DNA of 64,000 nucleotides from assembly GCA_965216585.1 (NCBI GenBank), contig CBDCGC010000002.1, positions 372,001 through 436,000 of the forward strand, in the 5' to 3' direction. Within the stretch, counting starts at the first letter, position 1. The number at the start of each line of letters is the position of its first letter. The stretch comes from CADEER01 sp965216585 (lineage in GTDB: Bacteria > Desulfobacterota > Binatia > HRBIN30 > CADEER01). Shown here piece by piece: positions 1-8,936 of this stretch. The notes under the pieces were generated by a model. That model made no database searches and was not told where the DNA came from. It saw only the letters and a list, made by a program, of their open reading frames with translations. The position numbers and the translations under genes are program-made.

Positions 1-931
1 AGCAGTCGTGCGTCTCGATGGCGTCGACGTCTTTGACGCCGCTCAGGTTGGCGCGCTCGAAGGCGTCGAGGATGGCCTGGCGGGTGTGCGGCAGGACGTA
101 TTCGTCGTTGGCGCTTTCGGCGACCTTGGTGGTGAACTCAATCGGCGCCGTGCGATGTCCCCAGCCGAGGATGCGCGGCAGCGAATCGACTTTGATGCCG
201 CGCTTCTTGGCGTAGGCTTCGGCGCCTTTTTGTGAAGCGAGAAAGATGGAGACGGCACCGTCGGTCACCTGCGAGCAGTCGGAGACTTTGATGCGCCCGC
301 CGATCACCGAGTTGAACTTGTCGGTGGCGTTGGCGTGATCCTCGGTCATGTACCAGGTGCGCGTCTGCGCCAGCGGATTGCGCTTGGCGTTCGAATAGTT
401 GACGGCCGAGATATGGGCCAGGTGTTCTTCTTTGAGACCAAAGCGCTTGTCGTACTCGTCGCCCAGTCGGCCGAAGAGCTTGGGGAAGGGGAACTCGACG
501 CCCTCGGCTTCGCGCTCGTACCAAGCGGCCGTGCCGAGGTAGTCGCCACCGGTCTTGGGGTCGACGGTCTTCATCTGTTCGACGCCGACGACCATCGCGG
601 TGTCGTAGCGACCGGCTTCGATCTCAGCCGAGGCGGCGAGCACGGCGATGCTGCCCGATGCGCAGGCGGCTTCGTGACGCGCCGTCGGCAGACCGGAAAA
701 GGCCGGATCGGCGTCGACCAGGAAGGCGCCGAGATGGCCCTGCATCGAGTAGAGCTCGGCAGCGAAGTTGCCGACGTGACCGACCTCGACGTCGGCCGGA
801 TCGATCTCGGTTGCGGCGAGACCGCCGCGCACGGCCTCGCGAATCATGGCCATGATGTGTTTGTTCTCCTTGGTCCAGTTGCGCGCGAAGTCTGTCTGAT
901 ATCCACCAAGGACGTAAACCGGTGCGGCCAT
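1..931 (-). CDS. Thiolase family acyl-CoA acetyltransferase (3'-truncated by window edge)
   Basis: Thiolase-superfamily enzyme that cleaves 3-ketoacyl-CoA or condenses acyl-CoAs, expected in beta-oxidation in the cytoplasm. 310 codons are visible and the gene runs off the left edge. The likely nucleophile is Cys90 in the context HEAACASGS, and the visible end reads ETHDC, matching the HD-containing active-site motif of SCP-x-type thiolases. The ATG at 931 has GGAGG five bases upstream, which fixes the start. It lies 163 bp downstream of the 3-hydroxyacyl-CoA dehydrogenase on the same strand, so the two plausibly work on consecutive steps. Exact substrate length cannot be told. The family call is firm; the subfamily is inference. 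Confidence 0.9.
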   Translation of the reverse strand, partial: MAAPVYVLGGYQTDFARNWTKENKHIMAMIREAVRGGLAATEIDPADVEVGHVGNFAAELYSMQGHLGAFLVDADPAFSGLPTARHEAACASGSIAVLAASAEIEAGRYDTAMVVGVEQMKTVDPKTGGDYLGTAAWYEREAEGVEFPFPKLFGRLGDEYDKRFGLKEEHLAHISAVNYSNAKRNPLAQTRTWYMTEDHANATDKFNSVIGGRIKVSDCSQVTDGAVSIFLASQKGAEAYAKKRGIKVDSLPRILGWGHRTAPIEFTTKVAESANDEYVLPHTRQAILDAFERANLSGVKDVDAIETHDC

Positions 932-1094
932 GCCTTCCTCCGTATCTTCGCCAGAATGAGAATTCAGCGTATCATTGGCGTTTCACCCTCGGCAACCCGG
1001 GGCGTACGGCGTGGGCAGGAAGGGATTCGAGCAGGCCACGCGGCTCGCTGCGAGGCGCCCCGAGTTTCGGCAGTGGTCGTTGGGCGGGCCGGCC

Positions 1095-2402
1095 TCAGCC
1101 GGAGAAGAACCGTCCGACGTTGACGTTGGCCTCGCGGAAGAGCGGTGCGTCGCCGCTGGCGTCGGCGAGGACCTTGGGGACGGCGAGTCCGCATTTCTCG
1201 ATCTGCGCGATGGTCTCGTTGACGCCGATGACGTCGGCGAGGACCGTCGGCGGCGCCCAGTTGAAACCGAAGCCCATGATGCGGTCGACGTCGCGGGCTT
1301 CCTTGACGACCTCACCCTGGCCGACGCGGTTGAGGGCGTAGGAGACGTAGCCGAAGATGACCTTGCGGGCGAGGTCGGCTTCTTTGCCCTTCGCCGTGAT
1401 GAAGAGCTTCATCGCTTCGCCGTAGCGACCGACGCGGTGCAGTTTGCACATGTCCTCGATGAAATCGACCGGCTCGACCTTGCACTCGGCCGGCGCCAGG
1501 TACTCGCCGCTGGCCGGGTCGAGCGTGTAGCGGACGTTCTTGCCGTTTTCTTTGGCGCGGCGAAAGAATCCGCCCTTGCCGGCGGTCTTGTTGCCGAGAT
1601 GGCCGTCGGCGATGAGCTTGTCGACATAGGCGGGCAGGGCGAAGGAGTCGTGTGCTTCGTCCTTGGTGTTGGCGTGCACGTTGTCGACGATCGCCTTGTG
1701 GACGTCGAGACCGACCAGGTCGACGGTGGCCAGCGGCGGCATGGCGCGGCCGGTGTAGGGTCCGACGATGTAGTCCATCGTCGCAATGCCGTGCTCGGCG
1801 GCGAGCTGGGCGACTTCGTTGAGAACCTTGAAGCCGACGCGGTTGCCGGCAAAGGCGGGCAGGTCGCGGCAGACGGTGACGACGCGGCCGAAGCGGCTCT
1901 CCAACATGTCGACGATCGGATCGACCAGGGCCGGATCGGTGCCGACGTGCGGGATGACCTCGGTGCCGACGATGACGTTGGGTGGGTTGAAGAGGTGGAT
2001 GCCGAGAAAGTGCTTGGCAAAGCCGTCGTCGCCGGCCTTCGCCATCTCGGTGATCGAGAGCCCGGAAGAGACCGTACCGACGATCGAATCGGGCTGCCGC
2101 GCCTTGGTGACGCGGGCGAAGAATTCTTTCTTGATGTCGAGATCCTCGGCCAGTGCCTCGAAGATCAGATCGGCCTCGGCGACCGACTTCTCGAGGTCGG
2201 CGTCGTAGCTGCCGACGCTCATCAAGCTGCCGATGGTCGCCGACTTGGCCATCCCCTGGGCCGACTCGAGACCGGCGCGTGCCTTGTCTGCCGTGCGCGC
2301 CAGCAATGTCACCTGGCAGCCGCCGGCGGCAAAGACCTCGGCGCTACCGGCGCCCATGGTCCCGTTGGCGCCGAGAACCACAACCTTGTTGATGTCTCTC
2401 AT
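1095..2402 (-). CDS. 3-hydroxyacyl-CoA dehydrogenase (NAD-binding)
   Basis: Oxidises 3-hydroxyacyl-CoA to 3-ketoacyl-CoA with NAD. The 435-residue product starts with a Rossmann fold (VVVLGANGTMGAGS, residues 7-20; Asn replaces the usual second Gly). It continues through the conserved HLFNPPNV segment with the catalytic His, then has two 3HCDH C-terminal domains (around residues 185-285 and 340-430, the latter with DVDRIMGFGFNW). The ATG at 2402 is chosen over an upstream in-frame start because AGGAG lies just before it and the Rossmann strand begins directly. There is no crotonase domain, so this is the stand-alone dehydrogenase, not a FadB fusion. The next gene on the strand is the thiolase, the following enzyme in beta-oxidation. 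Confidence 0.92.
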   Translation of the reverse strand: MRDINKVVVLGANGTMGAGSAEVFAAGGCQVTLLARTADKARAGLESAQGMAKSATIGSLMSVGSYDADLEKSVAEADLIFEALAEDLDIKKEFFARVTKARQPDSIVGTVSSGLSITEMAKAGDDGFAKHFLGIHLFNPPNVIVGTEVIPHVGTDPALVDPIVDMLESRFGRVVTVCRDLPAFAGNRVGFKVLNEVAQLAAEHGIATMDYIVGPYTGRAMPPLATVDLVGLDVHKAIVDNVHANTKDEAHDSFALPAYVDKLIADGHLGNKTAGKGGFFRRAKENGKNVRYTLDPASGEYLAPAECKVEPVDFIEDMCKLHRVGRYGEAMKLFITAKGKEADLARKVIFGYVSYALNRVGQGEVVKEARDVDRIMGFGFNWAPPTVLADVIGVNETIAQIEKCGLAVPKVLADASGDAPLFREANVNVGRFFSG

Positions 2403-2502
2403 CGACTGCTCCTTCCGCCCGCCCGGGGCGCGACGTGAACCGTCGTCAGTCGCATTTTTGGCCAGCCAAGACAACCCTCAGCCCGCGCCGCGCCGGCCGC
2501 CG

Positions 2503-2862
2503 TCAGCGCTCGTCGCGCTCGCTCTGGCAGTCGATGCAGAGGGCAGCTTCCGGGCGTACCTGCAGTCGGGCAAAGCCGATTTCCTCCTCACAGGTGAGGC
2601 AGGTGCCGTAGCGGCCGGCGTCGAGTCGGCGCAGAGCGGCATCGACCTGGGCCAGGCGCAGCTCGCAGGCCCGCCGGTTGGCGGCGGCCATGTGTTGCTG
2701 CTGCATGGCGTCCATGCGCGACAGACGACCGATCGGTTCATCGAGATCGACCGGCTTGCTCGCCTGCTCGCCGGCCGCCAGCGAGGCCTTCAGATCGGAG
2801 TGCAAGCCGCTCAGGTGCGAGCGCAGGACGCGGCGTTCTTCTTCGCCGAGAGGTTCCAGCAT
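2503..2862 (-). CDS. DksA/TraR family C4 zinc-finger protein
   Basis: A 119-residue DksA/TraR-like protein. A charged, probably coiled-coil N-terminal half (residues 1-80) is followed by a C4 zinc finger with Cys88, Cys91, Cys109 and Cys112 (C-x2-C-x17-C-x2-C). Family members bind in the RNA polymerase secondary channel and modulate transcription with ppGpp; this one is shorter than E. coli DksA (151 aa). The coiled-coil tip shows no obvious DxxDxA motif, so a ppGpp-dependent role is uncertain. It starts 12 bp after the stop of the upstream secreted phosphatase-fold gene and may be cotranscribed with it. Confidence 0.85.
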   Translation of the reverse strand: MLEPLGEEERRVLRSHLSGLHSDLKASLAAGEQASKPVDLDEPIGRLSRMDAMQQQHMAAANRRACELRLAQVDAALRRLDAGRYGTCLTCEEEIGFARLQVRPEAALCIDCQSERDER

Positions 2863-2874
2863 GAGACGAGTGTC

Positions 2875-4116
2875 TCAGGGAAGGGACAACGCCCAGTCGA
2901 AACGCACGGCCAGGGCATCGTGATCGCTGAGCGGGCCGCCCATGCCGTCGACGAAGACCGAGGTTTCGAAATTCCACGAGGTCGGCGTGAGGACGACGTC
3001 GCCGCTGCTGCGAAAGAGGAACTTGTCGATTCTGCCCGGTTCGGGACAGCTCAAGGTGGCGCAAACGTCGACAAGTCCGGTTTCCGACAGCAGTCGCTGA
3101 AATTGCGTCGAGTCGGGTTCGCCGTCGGTGTGCAGATTGAAGTCGCCGCCGACGATGACGGCGCGACCCGGGGAGACGCTGTTGATGAAGGTCGAGAGCT
3201 GGGTCACTGCGGCGTCGCGCAGCGCGTCGTCTTCCGGATCTCCACCCGCTTCCATGTGGAGATTGTATACGTCGACGGTGAAGCCGGCGGTGAGCGTCGT
3301 GCGGGCGAAGGAGAAGCCCTTTAGGGAGAGGCAGTCGGCGGCGCTGTCGTGGCAGTCGCTCCAGCGTTCGCGATAGACGTCGTCGGCAAACGGCAAGATC
3401 GACATGCGGTTGAGGCCGTCGCTGACGAAAGCGCTCGGCCGCTCGGGGTCGGAGCCGAGGGGCAACGGTGCCGAAATCGATTTGTACGGATGCAGGGCGT
3501 CGGCGACCAGGAGCTCGTGATAGACGCGCGTCGGCGCGAGCGGGTTCACCTCGGGGGTTTGCCAGCTCTCCTGCACGAGGACGAGATCGTAGCCGTTGAG
3601 CAGCGGGCTGATGAGGGGTGTGTTGACCGCGGGGTTCGAGCCGGAAAGAAAGTCGGGCAGCCCGGCGACGTTGTAGGAAAGCGCCAGGAAGGTACCCGAA
3701 GTCACCTGCGGCAGGACCTCTTTGGCGGACGGTACGCAGAGCAGCTTGGGCTTCTGTACTTCGAGATCGAGTGTGCCGAGCTGATCGACGATTTGCACCG
3801 ACGGTCGCGCTTCTCTGTCGAGCTTGGGACCGCGGGTCTTGTAGCAGACCAGGTGATCGAGCTCGCTTTGCGGATTCTCTCCCGGCGGTGCGGTCGGATT
3901 GCAGATCAGGAAGGGTTTTGTGACGAGAAAGTCGCCGTCGTTGATGGCGAATTGATCGGCTAGGGAAACCGTCGTCTTGACGAAGCGCGGAGTCTTCAAG
4001 TCTTTGACCTTGTAGCACTTGTAGTCGTCGAGGGCTCCAGCAGGCGTGGCTGCGCAGAGCAGGGCTGAGATCCAAAGCAGCGACGCCAGGTGTGGTTCTT
4101 GCGGGAACGAGCGCAT
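2875..4116 (-). CDS. Secreted endonuclease/exonuclease/phosphatase (EEP) family protein
   Basis: Exported protein of about 413 residues. An N-terminal signal peptide (hydrophobic LASLLWISALLCAA, ending near AGA-LDD) precedes a Cys-containing beta-rich domain (roughly residues 30-135; KCYKVKD and VCYKTRG look like a repeated half) and then an EEP hydrolase domain. The EEP domain shows the metal and catalytic motifs GGDFN and SDHDA near its end. Such enzymes hydrolyse phosphodiesters (nuclease, sphingomyelinase or phosphatase); the substrate is not predictable. ATG at 4116 is preferred; a TTG at 4134 is an alternative six codons upstream and would not change the signal peptide. It is divergent from the B12 mutase gene. 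Confidence 0.82.
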   Translation of the reverse strand: MRSFPQEPHLASLLWISALLCAATPAGALDDYKCYKVKDLKTPRFVKTTVSLADQFAINDGDFLVTKPFLICNPTAPPGENPQSELDHLVCYKTRGPKLDREARPSVQIVDQLGTLDLEVQKPKLLCVPSAKEVLPQVTSGTFLALSYNVAGLPDFLSGSNPAVNTPLISPLLNGYDLVLVQESWQTPEVNPLAPTRVYHELLVADALHPYKSISAPLPLGSDPERPSAFVSDGLNRMSILPFADDVYRERWSDCHDSAADCLSLKGFSFARTTLTAGFTVDVYNLHMEAGGDPEDDALRDAAVTQLSTFINSVSPGRAVIVGGDFNLHTDGEPDSTQFQRLLSETGLVDVCATLSCPEPGRIDKFLFRSSGDVVLTPTSWNFETSVFVDGMGGPLSDHDALAVRFDWALSLP

Positions 4117-4206
4117 GCGCCAACCATAGCGCAATCCTCGTAGGGTCGGTCAAACGGCCGGGAGGGGGGCTTGCCCCGTTCGCTGCAGCGGGGATAGGGT
4201 TTTTCC

Positions 4207-6159
4207 ATGTCCGAACGCAGAGCACCGTGGTTGATGCGGACGTACGCGGGGCACAGCGATCCGCTTGCCGCCAACGAGCTGTTTCGAACCAATCTGGCCA
4301 AGGGGCAGACGGGCTTGAGCGTCGCCTTCGATCTGCCGACGCAGACCGGCTACGACTCCGACCATGCGATGGCGGCGGGGGAGGTCGGCAAGGTCGGCGT
4401 GCCGATCTGTCACATCGGCGACATGGAGGCTCTCTTCGATCAGATTCCGCTGGCGGAGATGAACACGTCGATGACGATCAACGCGCCGGCGCCGTGGATG
4501 TTGGCTCTCTACGTCGCCACGGCCGAACGCCAGGGCGCCGATGCGCGGGGTCTGCGCGGGACGACGCAGAACGACGTGATCAAGGAATTCTTGTCGCGCG
4601 GTACCTACATCTTTCCACCCGAACCGTCGTTGCGGCTGACTGCCGACACGATCGAGTACACGGTCGGCAACATTCCCCGGTGGAACCCGATGAACGTCTG
4701 CTCCTACCACCTCCAGGAGGCGGGAGCGACGCCGGTGCAGGAGATCGCCTTTTCCCTGGCCAATGCGTTCGCCGTGCTCGATGCGGTGAAGAGTCGGCCG
4801 GGTGTACCGATCGACGACGTCGCCGGCCGACTGTCGTTCTTCGTCAACGCCGGCATTCGCTTCATCGAAGAGATTTGCAAGCTCAAAGTCATGACCCGTC
4901 TCTGGGACCGACTGACGCGCGAGCGCTACGGCGTCGAAGACGCCAAGAAGCGGCGCTTTCGCTACGGGGTTCAGGTCAACTCCCTCGGCCTCACTGCTCA
5001 GCAGCCGGAGAACAACGTCCAGCGCATCGTTCTCGAAATGCTGGCGGTGACGCTGGCGAAAGAAGCGCGCGCGCGCTCGGTGCAACTGCCGGCGTGGAAC
5101 GAAGCCCTCGGTCTGCCGCGGCCCTGGGATCAGCAGTGGTCGTTGCGCATTCAACAGGTGTTGGCATTCGAAACCGATCTGCTCGAATACGACACCGACA
5201 TCTTCGCCGGCTCGCGCGTCATCGAAGAGAAGGTGGCGGCGCTCGAGACGGCGACGCTCACCGAGCTCGATCGCATCGAAGGTCTCGGTGGTGCGGCGCA
5301 GGCGATCGACGAAATGAAACAGGCACTGGTGGCGTCGCACGCCACGCGCCAGCGCAAGATCGAGGCGGGTGAGATCACGGTGGTCGGCGTCAACGCTTTC
5401 GAGGAGCACGAACCGTCGCCGCTGGTTGCCGGGGGTCTGGACAGCATCGTCACGGTCGACCCCGCGTCGGCGCGCGGCCAGATCGAACGCCTGCGCGCTT
5501 TTCGCGCCGCGCGCAATCAGGCCGACGTCGATGCGGCCCTGCGCGATCTCGCAGCGGCGGCGCGCGATGGTTCGAACATCATGCCGGTGTCGATCGCCGC
5601 CGCCAGAGCGGGCGTCACCACCGGCGAGTGGACCGACACCCTGCGCGAGATCTTCGGTGAGTTTCGCGCCCCGACCGGGGTGCAGGGTGTCGCAGCGCCG
5701 GCGCGCAGCGACGCTTTGAGCGAGCTGCAGGCGCGCACCAAGAAAGCGGCCGAACGGGTCGGTCACCCGCTGCGCCTGTTGGTCGGCAAGCCGGGGCTGG
5801 ACGGCCATTCGAACGGTGCCGAACAAGTGGCGGTGCGCGCCAAGGACGCCGGCTTCGAGGTCGTCTATCAGGGGATTCGCCTCACCCCCGAGCAGATCGT
5901 CGCCTCGGCGCTGGAGGAAGACGTCGACGCCATCGGCCTGTCGATCCACTCCGGCTCGCACATGACGCTGGTGCCGCGCATCACCGACCTGCTGCGCGAG
6001 AAAGGGGCGGACGTTCCCGTCGTCGTCGGCGGCATCATTCCCGACGCCGACCGCACGGCGCTGCTGGCGCGCGGCGTCGCCCGCATCTACACGCCGGGCG
6101 AGTCGACGCTGAGTGAGATCGTCGGCGATCTGGCCGAGCTGATCGGCGAACGTGCGTAG
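4207..6159 (+). CDS. ecm: B12-dependent acyl-CoA mutase, ethylmalonyl-CoA mutase type
   Basis: A 650-residue coenzyme-B12 mutase with the substrate-binding TIM barrel (about residues 1-470) and the cobalamin domain (about 510-645) in one chain. The base-off B12 motif DxHxxG is at Asp532-Gly537 (DGHSNG). Several stretches follow the ethylmalonyl-CoA mutase (Ecm/MeaA) subfamily rather than classical methylmalonyl-CoA mutase: RTYAGHSDPLAANELFRTN, FDLPTQTGYDSDH, WNPMNVCSYHLQEAGATP and LPAWNEALGLPRPWDQQWS. Ecm converts ethylmalonyl-CoA to methylsuccinyl-CoA in acetyl-CoA assimilation. The usual partners (crotonyl-CoA carboxylase/reductase, methylsuccinyl-CoA dehydrogenase) are not in the window. 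The ATG start is preceded only by a weak GGGATAGGG element. Confidence 0.88.
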   Translation: MSERRAPWLMRTYAGHSDPLAANELFRTNLAKGQTGLSVAFDLPTQTGYDSDHAMAAGEVGKVGVPICHIGDMEALFDQIPLAEMNTSMTINAPAPWMLALYVATAERQGADARGLRGTTQNDVIKEFLSRGTYIFPPEPSLRLTADTIEYTVGNIPRWNPMNVCSYHLQEAGATPVQEIAFSLANAFAVLDAVKSRPGVPIDDVAGRLSFFVNAGIRFIEEICKLKVMTRLWDRLTRERYGVEDAKKRRFRYGVQVNSLGLTAQQPENNVQRIVLEMLAVTLAKEARARSVQLPAWNEALGLPRPWDQQWSLRIQQVLAFETDLLEYDTDIFAGSRVIEEKVAALETATLTELDRIEGLGGAAQAIDEMKQALVASHATRQRKIEAGEITVVGVNAFEEHEPSPLVAGGLDSIVTVDPASARGQIERLRAFRAARNQADVDAALRDLAAAARDGSNIMPVSIAAARAGVTTGEWTDTLREIFGEFRAPTGVQGVAAPARSDALSELQARTKKAAERVGHPLRLLVGKPGLDGHSNGAEQVAVRAKDAGFEVVYQGIRLTPEQIVASALEEDVDAIGLSIHSGSHMTLVPRITDLLREKGADVPVVVGGIIPDADRTALLARGVARIYTPGESTLSEIVGDLAELIGERA

Positions 6160-6224
6160 CGCGAAGAAGTCTCAGATCTACCCCGTTGCCCTTTGCCTGT
6201 CGCTTGTCTCGAGCGAGTGCCAGA

Positions 6225-7016
6225 TCAAAACCCAAGAAATCCACCGAATAGGCCGGCAACTAATGTGCAGACCGCTAGCACCACAGCCCAAAATTGCATA
6301 TTGGAAGTCTTGCGAAGTTCAGTCAGTTGCTGTTTCTGCAGTTCATTGCTAGCGCCTTGTAGTGAGGCAGCGTAGTTCGAAAGAGTATTTCGCGCATTAT
6401 CTATTTGACAATCGTAGTCCAATAGTCGTTTGATCCGATTAACGCAGGCAATTCCTGTGTGGGTGGTCAGGTACGAGCGGACCAATGCGCTCATGTCCTC
6501 GTTCGTTGCGTTCAGGCGGGCGCGCGCTAGGAAGGATGTAAATTTGCGAAGGGTCTCCGGGTCAAGGTCGCCCATTTTTGCGAGTTGCTTATTGATTTGG
6601 AGTCCAGCGATGTCGCCTCGAGTTTTTATCTGTTCCACAAATCGTCGCGTAGCTCGGAATGACGCGATAATTGCCTGAAGCGAGAAGAGTACGGTTTCGA
6701 CGACACCAAGGTGAAACCCGATAGCATCCCGTCCTTCAAGTTTAAGGCAACTCCAACCGCGGCGACCAATGAAAACTATGCTTGGTCCAGGGTGATAGAT
6801 GTTCCTCCGCGGTTCTTCAGTCCAATACTGTTGAAGGCTCGTAAACGAATCCAGAAAAACCGGAGTGGTTCGTGCTGTGGCAATTGCGAAACGGAGAAGC
6901 CGGCGGCTAGCAACCATTTCTTGGTCTGTTCCCAGTCCCTTCTTGGGGATACGCCATTCCCCGGAAGGCATTGGTTTCTCAAGAACGTCGGAACGGATGT
7001 TCCCGCCGTCGTCCAT
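6225..7016 (-). CDS. Unknown protein with C-terminal coiled coil and membrane helix (CorA-like layout)
   Basis: I do not recognise a family with certainty. The 263-residue product has a soluble N-terminal part, a long charged helical region (about residues 130-235) and a hydrophobic segment at the very C-terminus (FWAVVLAVCTLVAGLFGG). The helical stalk followed by a helix ending in a Gly-rich loop resembles the stalk and first membrane helix of CorA-type proteins, but there is no GMN motif and no second helix. ATG at 7016 is chosen because it overlaps the upstream stop as TAATG, which implies translational coupling; an in-frame start 34 codons upstream would lie inside the previous gene. Base composition is clearly AT-richer than the neighbours, suggesting acquired DNA. 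Confidence 0.7.
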   Translation of the reverse strand: MDDGGNIRSDVLEKPMPSGEWRIPKKGLGTDQEMVASRRLLRFAIATARTTPVFLDSFTSLQQYWTEEPRRNIYHPGPSIVFIGRRGWSCLKLEGRDAIGFHLGVVETVLFSLQAIIASFRATRRFVEQIKTRGDIAGLQINKQLAKMGDLDPETLRKFTSFLARARLNATNEDMSALVRSYLTTHTGIACVNRIKRLLDYDCQIDNARNTLSNYAASLQGASNELQKQQLTELRKTSNMQFWAVVLAVCTLVAGLFGGFLGF

Positions 7017-7903
7017 TAGGTCGACAATAGTTCCCAGATACGGTCGACTTCTTTGGAGACGGTGAAGTATGCATCCAAACGAACTCGGTTGAGTGCGGTC
7101 GACCGGGAACTTGTCCACGAGTGTTGTATTAGATCCAGCCTGTTGCTGGGCGACTGGTATGTCAGCGTCCCACGAATCAGGGTTTCCCTATCAATCGTCT
7201 GCCCCGGCCAGATTCCTTGATCTCTAGGGGTGATCGTTGCCGTTGCTTTGAAGGTTGTTGGACCTGTCGGATCTGTGGCCCCCGCCTCGTGAACGTGAAG
7301 GCGCCGTGGAATTCCACCGTCTATATGAGTCGCAGTTATTTCTATTTGATTGAGGTACAGCGCGAGCTTTGGCTCGATTTTCGATTTTACGATGGAATCA
7401 ACGAGCGCAACAAGTGCTCCCGTGTCAGAATGACTAGGGAGGCGTTCCGGTCTTTGAATCAGTGCCAGGTACTGATCATCGAACAGTTCAGTTTTGTTAC
7501 GCACTCTGACCGTAACGGCGATTATTCCATTCTCGAAGAGAGTGCACTCGAGGAAGTTGTAACTCTCCACTGCATGATTCGTGATGAAAGGAGCTGTTGG
7601 AAACTCAAACTTGAATTGGAACGATTCACCGCCACGGTGTGGATCAACGTAGTTTATTGAAAAGTCCTGCTCGTTATCGATAGTGGAAACGCTTCCATGA
7701 AAATGCGCTCGTACCCAGCGCGCAACAAACTGATCGCTAAAGTAGAACATGCTGAGTTCGGAGAGTTCGACCCGTCGCCATTCGAACCCTGTTCCGATTG
7801 GTAGAGTGTTGCTCACGGAAATGATCCGCGCCTTCAAATCGTAGAAAAAGACAAAGTGTGCCTCTACGGACGCGACTGTAAGACGAATCGGGTCAGTTTC
7901 CAT
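7016..7903 (-). CDS. Unknown soluble protein, partner of downstream membrane protein
   Basis: About 295 residues, no signal peptide or membrane segment, rich in alternating hydrophobic residues suggesting beta structure; no recognised motif. Its stop (TAA, 7016-7018) overlaps the next gene's ATG, so the two are almost certainly made together. Its start lies inside the last codons of the upstream sua5-type gene: ATG at 7903, with a GTG at 7912 as alternative, so the overlap is 11-20 bp. Like its partner it is AT-richer than the surrounding ~65% GC DNA. Possible roles (sensor/effector pair, defence cassette, envelope stress) are inference only. Confidence 0.7.
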   Translation of the reverse strand: METDPIRLTVASVEAHFVFFYDLKARIISVSNTLPIGTGFEWRRVELSELSMFYFSDQFVARWVRAHFHGSVSTIDNEQDFSINYVDPHRGGESFQFKFEFPTAPFITNHAVESYNFLECTLFENGIIAVTVRVRNKTELFDDQYLALIQRPERLPSHSDTGALVALVDSIVKSKIEPKLALYLNQIEITATHIDGGIPRRLHVHEAGATDPTGPTTFKATATITPRDQGIWPGQTIDRETLIRGTLTYQSPSNRLDLIQHSWTSSRSTALNRVRLDAYFTVSKEVDRIWELLST

Positions 7904-8888
7904 CTGTCTCACGATATTGAATAGACGAAGAGTTCGTCAAGCGTGTGGCGCGGCGCAGGCGGTCGTTGATGGCGCGGCCCAACCCGCGATCGGGGGCGGC
8001 GACGGCGTAGATGCGCTCGTAGTCGCCGGCGTCGAGGTCGCGCATGGCGGCAAACAGGTGAGCCGCTGCTTCTTCGAGGTTGCGGTTGGGGGAGAGGACG
8101 CGCACCGCCGCGAACCCTTTCGCTGCGCCGCTGCCGATGGGCGCCAGTAGGGCCGCCGTGGTGCGCCGCCTGGCGTCGATTCGAGCCGGGTCGTCGACCA
8201 CGGTGAGGGGAGTCCGCGTGGCGTAGTGGCTGCTCAACTGACCCGGGGCGTCCGGTGCGCTCGAGTTTTCGGTCGCCACCTCGACCGCTCCGAGTTGTCG
8301 TTCGATGACCTCGCGCGGGGTGCCGCCCTCGCGCAGCAGGCGCGGTGATCCGCCGGCCAGCGACACGATCGTCGATTCCACACCGACGCGGCAGGGGCCG
8401 CCGTCGAGGATGGTGCCGACGCGCTCGCCGAGCTGGGCGCGCACGTGCGCGGCGCACGTCGGACTGACGTAGCCGAAGGGGTTGGCACTCGGTGCGGCGA
8501 TCGGTTTTTCACTGGCCTCGATGAGGGCGCGGGCGAGCGGATGGTCGGGTACCCGTACGGCGACGGTGTCGAGCCCGGCGGTGACGATGTCGGGAATATT
8601 GGGGTGCTTGGCGAGGACGATGGTCAACGGACCGGGCCAGTGGGAGTCGATGAGTGCCTGCGCCGCGGCGGGGACAGAGGCGGCAACCTGGTCGAGATCA
8701 TCGGTTCCGGCGAGGTGGACGATCAGCGGGTCGAAGCGCGGTCGCTCTTTGATGGCAAAGATGCGTGCGACTGCGACGGCGTTGGTTGCATCGGCACCGA
8801 GGCCGTAGACGGTTTCCGTCGGAAAAGCGACACACCCACCACTGCGCAGGACCTCGGCCGCCGCCGCGATCTCCGGCCCGTGTTTCAT
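7893..8888 (-). CDS. sua5: L-threonylcarbamoyladenylate synthase (Sua5 type)
   Basis: Makes threonylcarbamoyl-AMP from threonine, bicarbonate and ATP for the t6A37 modification of ANN-decoding tRNAs. The 331 residues comprise the YrdC/TsaC domain (about 1-200; motifs AFPTETVYGLGADA, SAN-P and ILDGG) and the extra C-terminal Sua5 domain (about 230-325; LSSHYATRTPL linker region). The ATG at 8888 follows GAGAGGG, which decides the start over a much longer open frame upstream. The final codons overlap the start of the first gene of the AT-rich island, so the island genes may depend on this gene's transcription. Confidence 0.93.
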   Translation of the reverse strand: MKHGPEIAAAAEVLRSGGCVAFPTETVYGLGADATNAVAVARIFAIKERPRFDPLIVHLAGTDDLDQVAASVPAAAQALIDSHWPGPLTIVLAKHPNIPDIVTAGLDTVAVRVPDHPLARALIEASEKPIAAPSANPFGYVSPTCAAHVRAQLGERVGTILDGGPCRVGVESTIVSLAGGSPRLLREGGTPREVIERQLGAVEVATENSSAPDAPGQLSSHYATRTPLTVVDDPARIDARRRTTAALLAPIGSGAAKGFAAVRVLSPNRNLEEAAAHLFAAMRDLDAGDYERIYAVAAPDRGLGRAINDRLRRATRLTNSSSIQYRETDGN

Positions 8889-8936
8889 CGCCCTCTCGTC
8901 CTCGTAGCGGCGCCGCCGGGGTGGTAAGGCCAGGGC

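Noticed and set aside
4150..5961. 603-codon open frame opposite the B12 mutase gene
   Set aside because: Long antisense frames are common in high-GC DNA; the translation is Arg/Asp-rich without motifs, while the plus strand encodes a full-length conserved mutase.
6152..6375. Two short plus-strand frames after the mutase gene
   Set aside because: Antisense to the C-terminal part of the island membrane protein; no ribosome site.
7217..7660. 147-codon plus-strand frame inside the AT-rich island
   Set aside because: Antisense to the 295-residue gene, whose coupled start/stop arrangement is more convincing.
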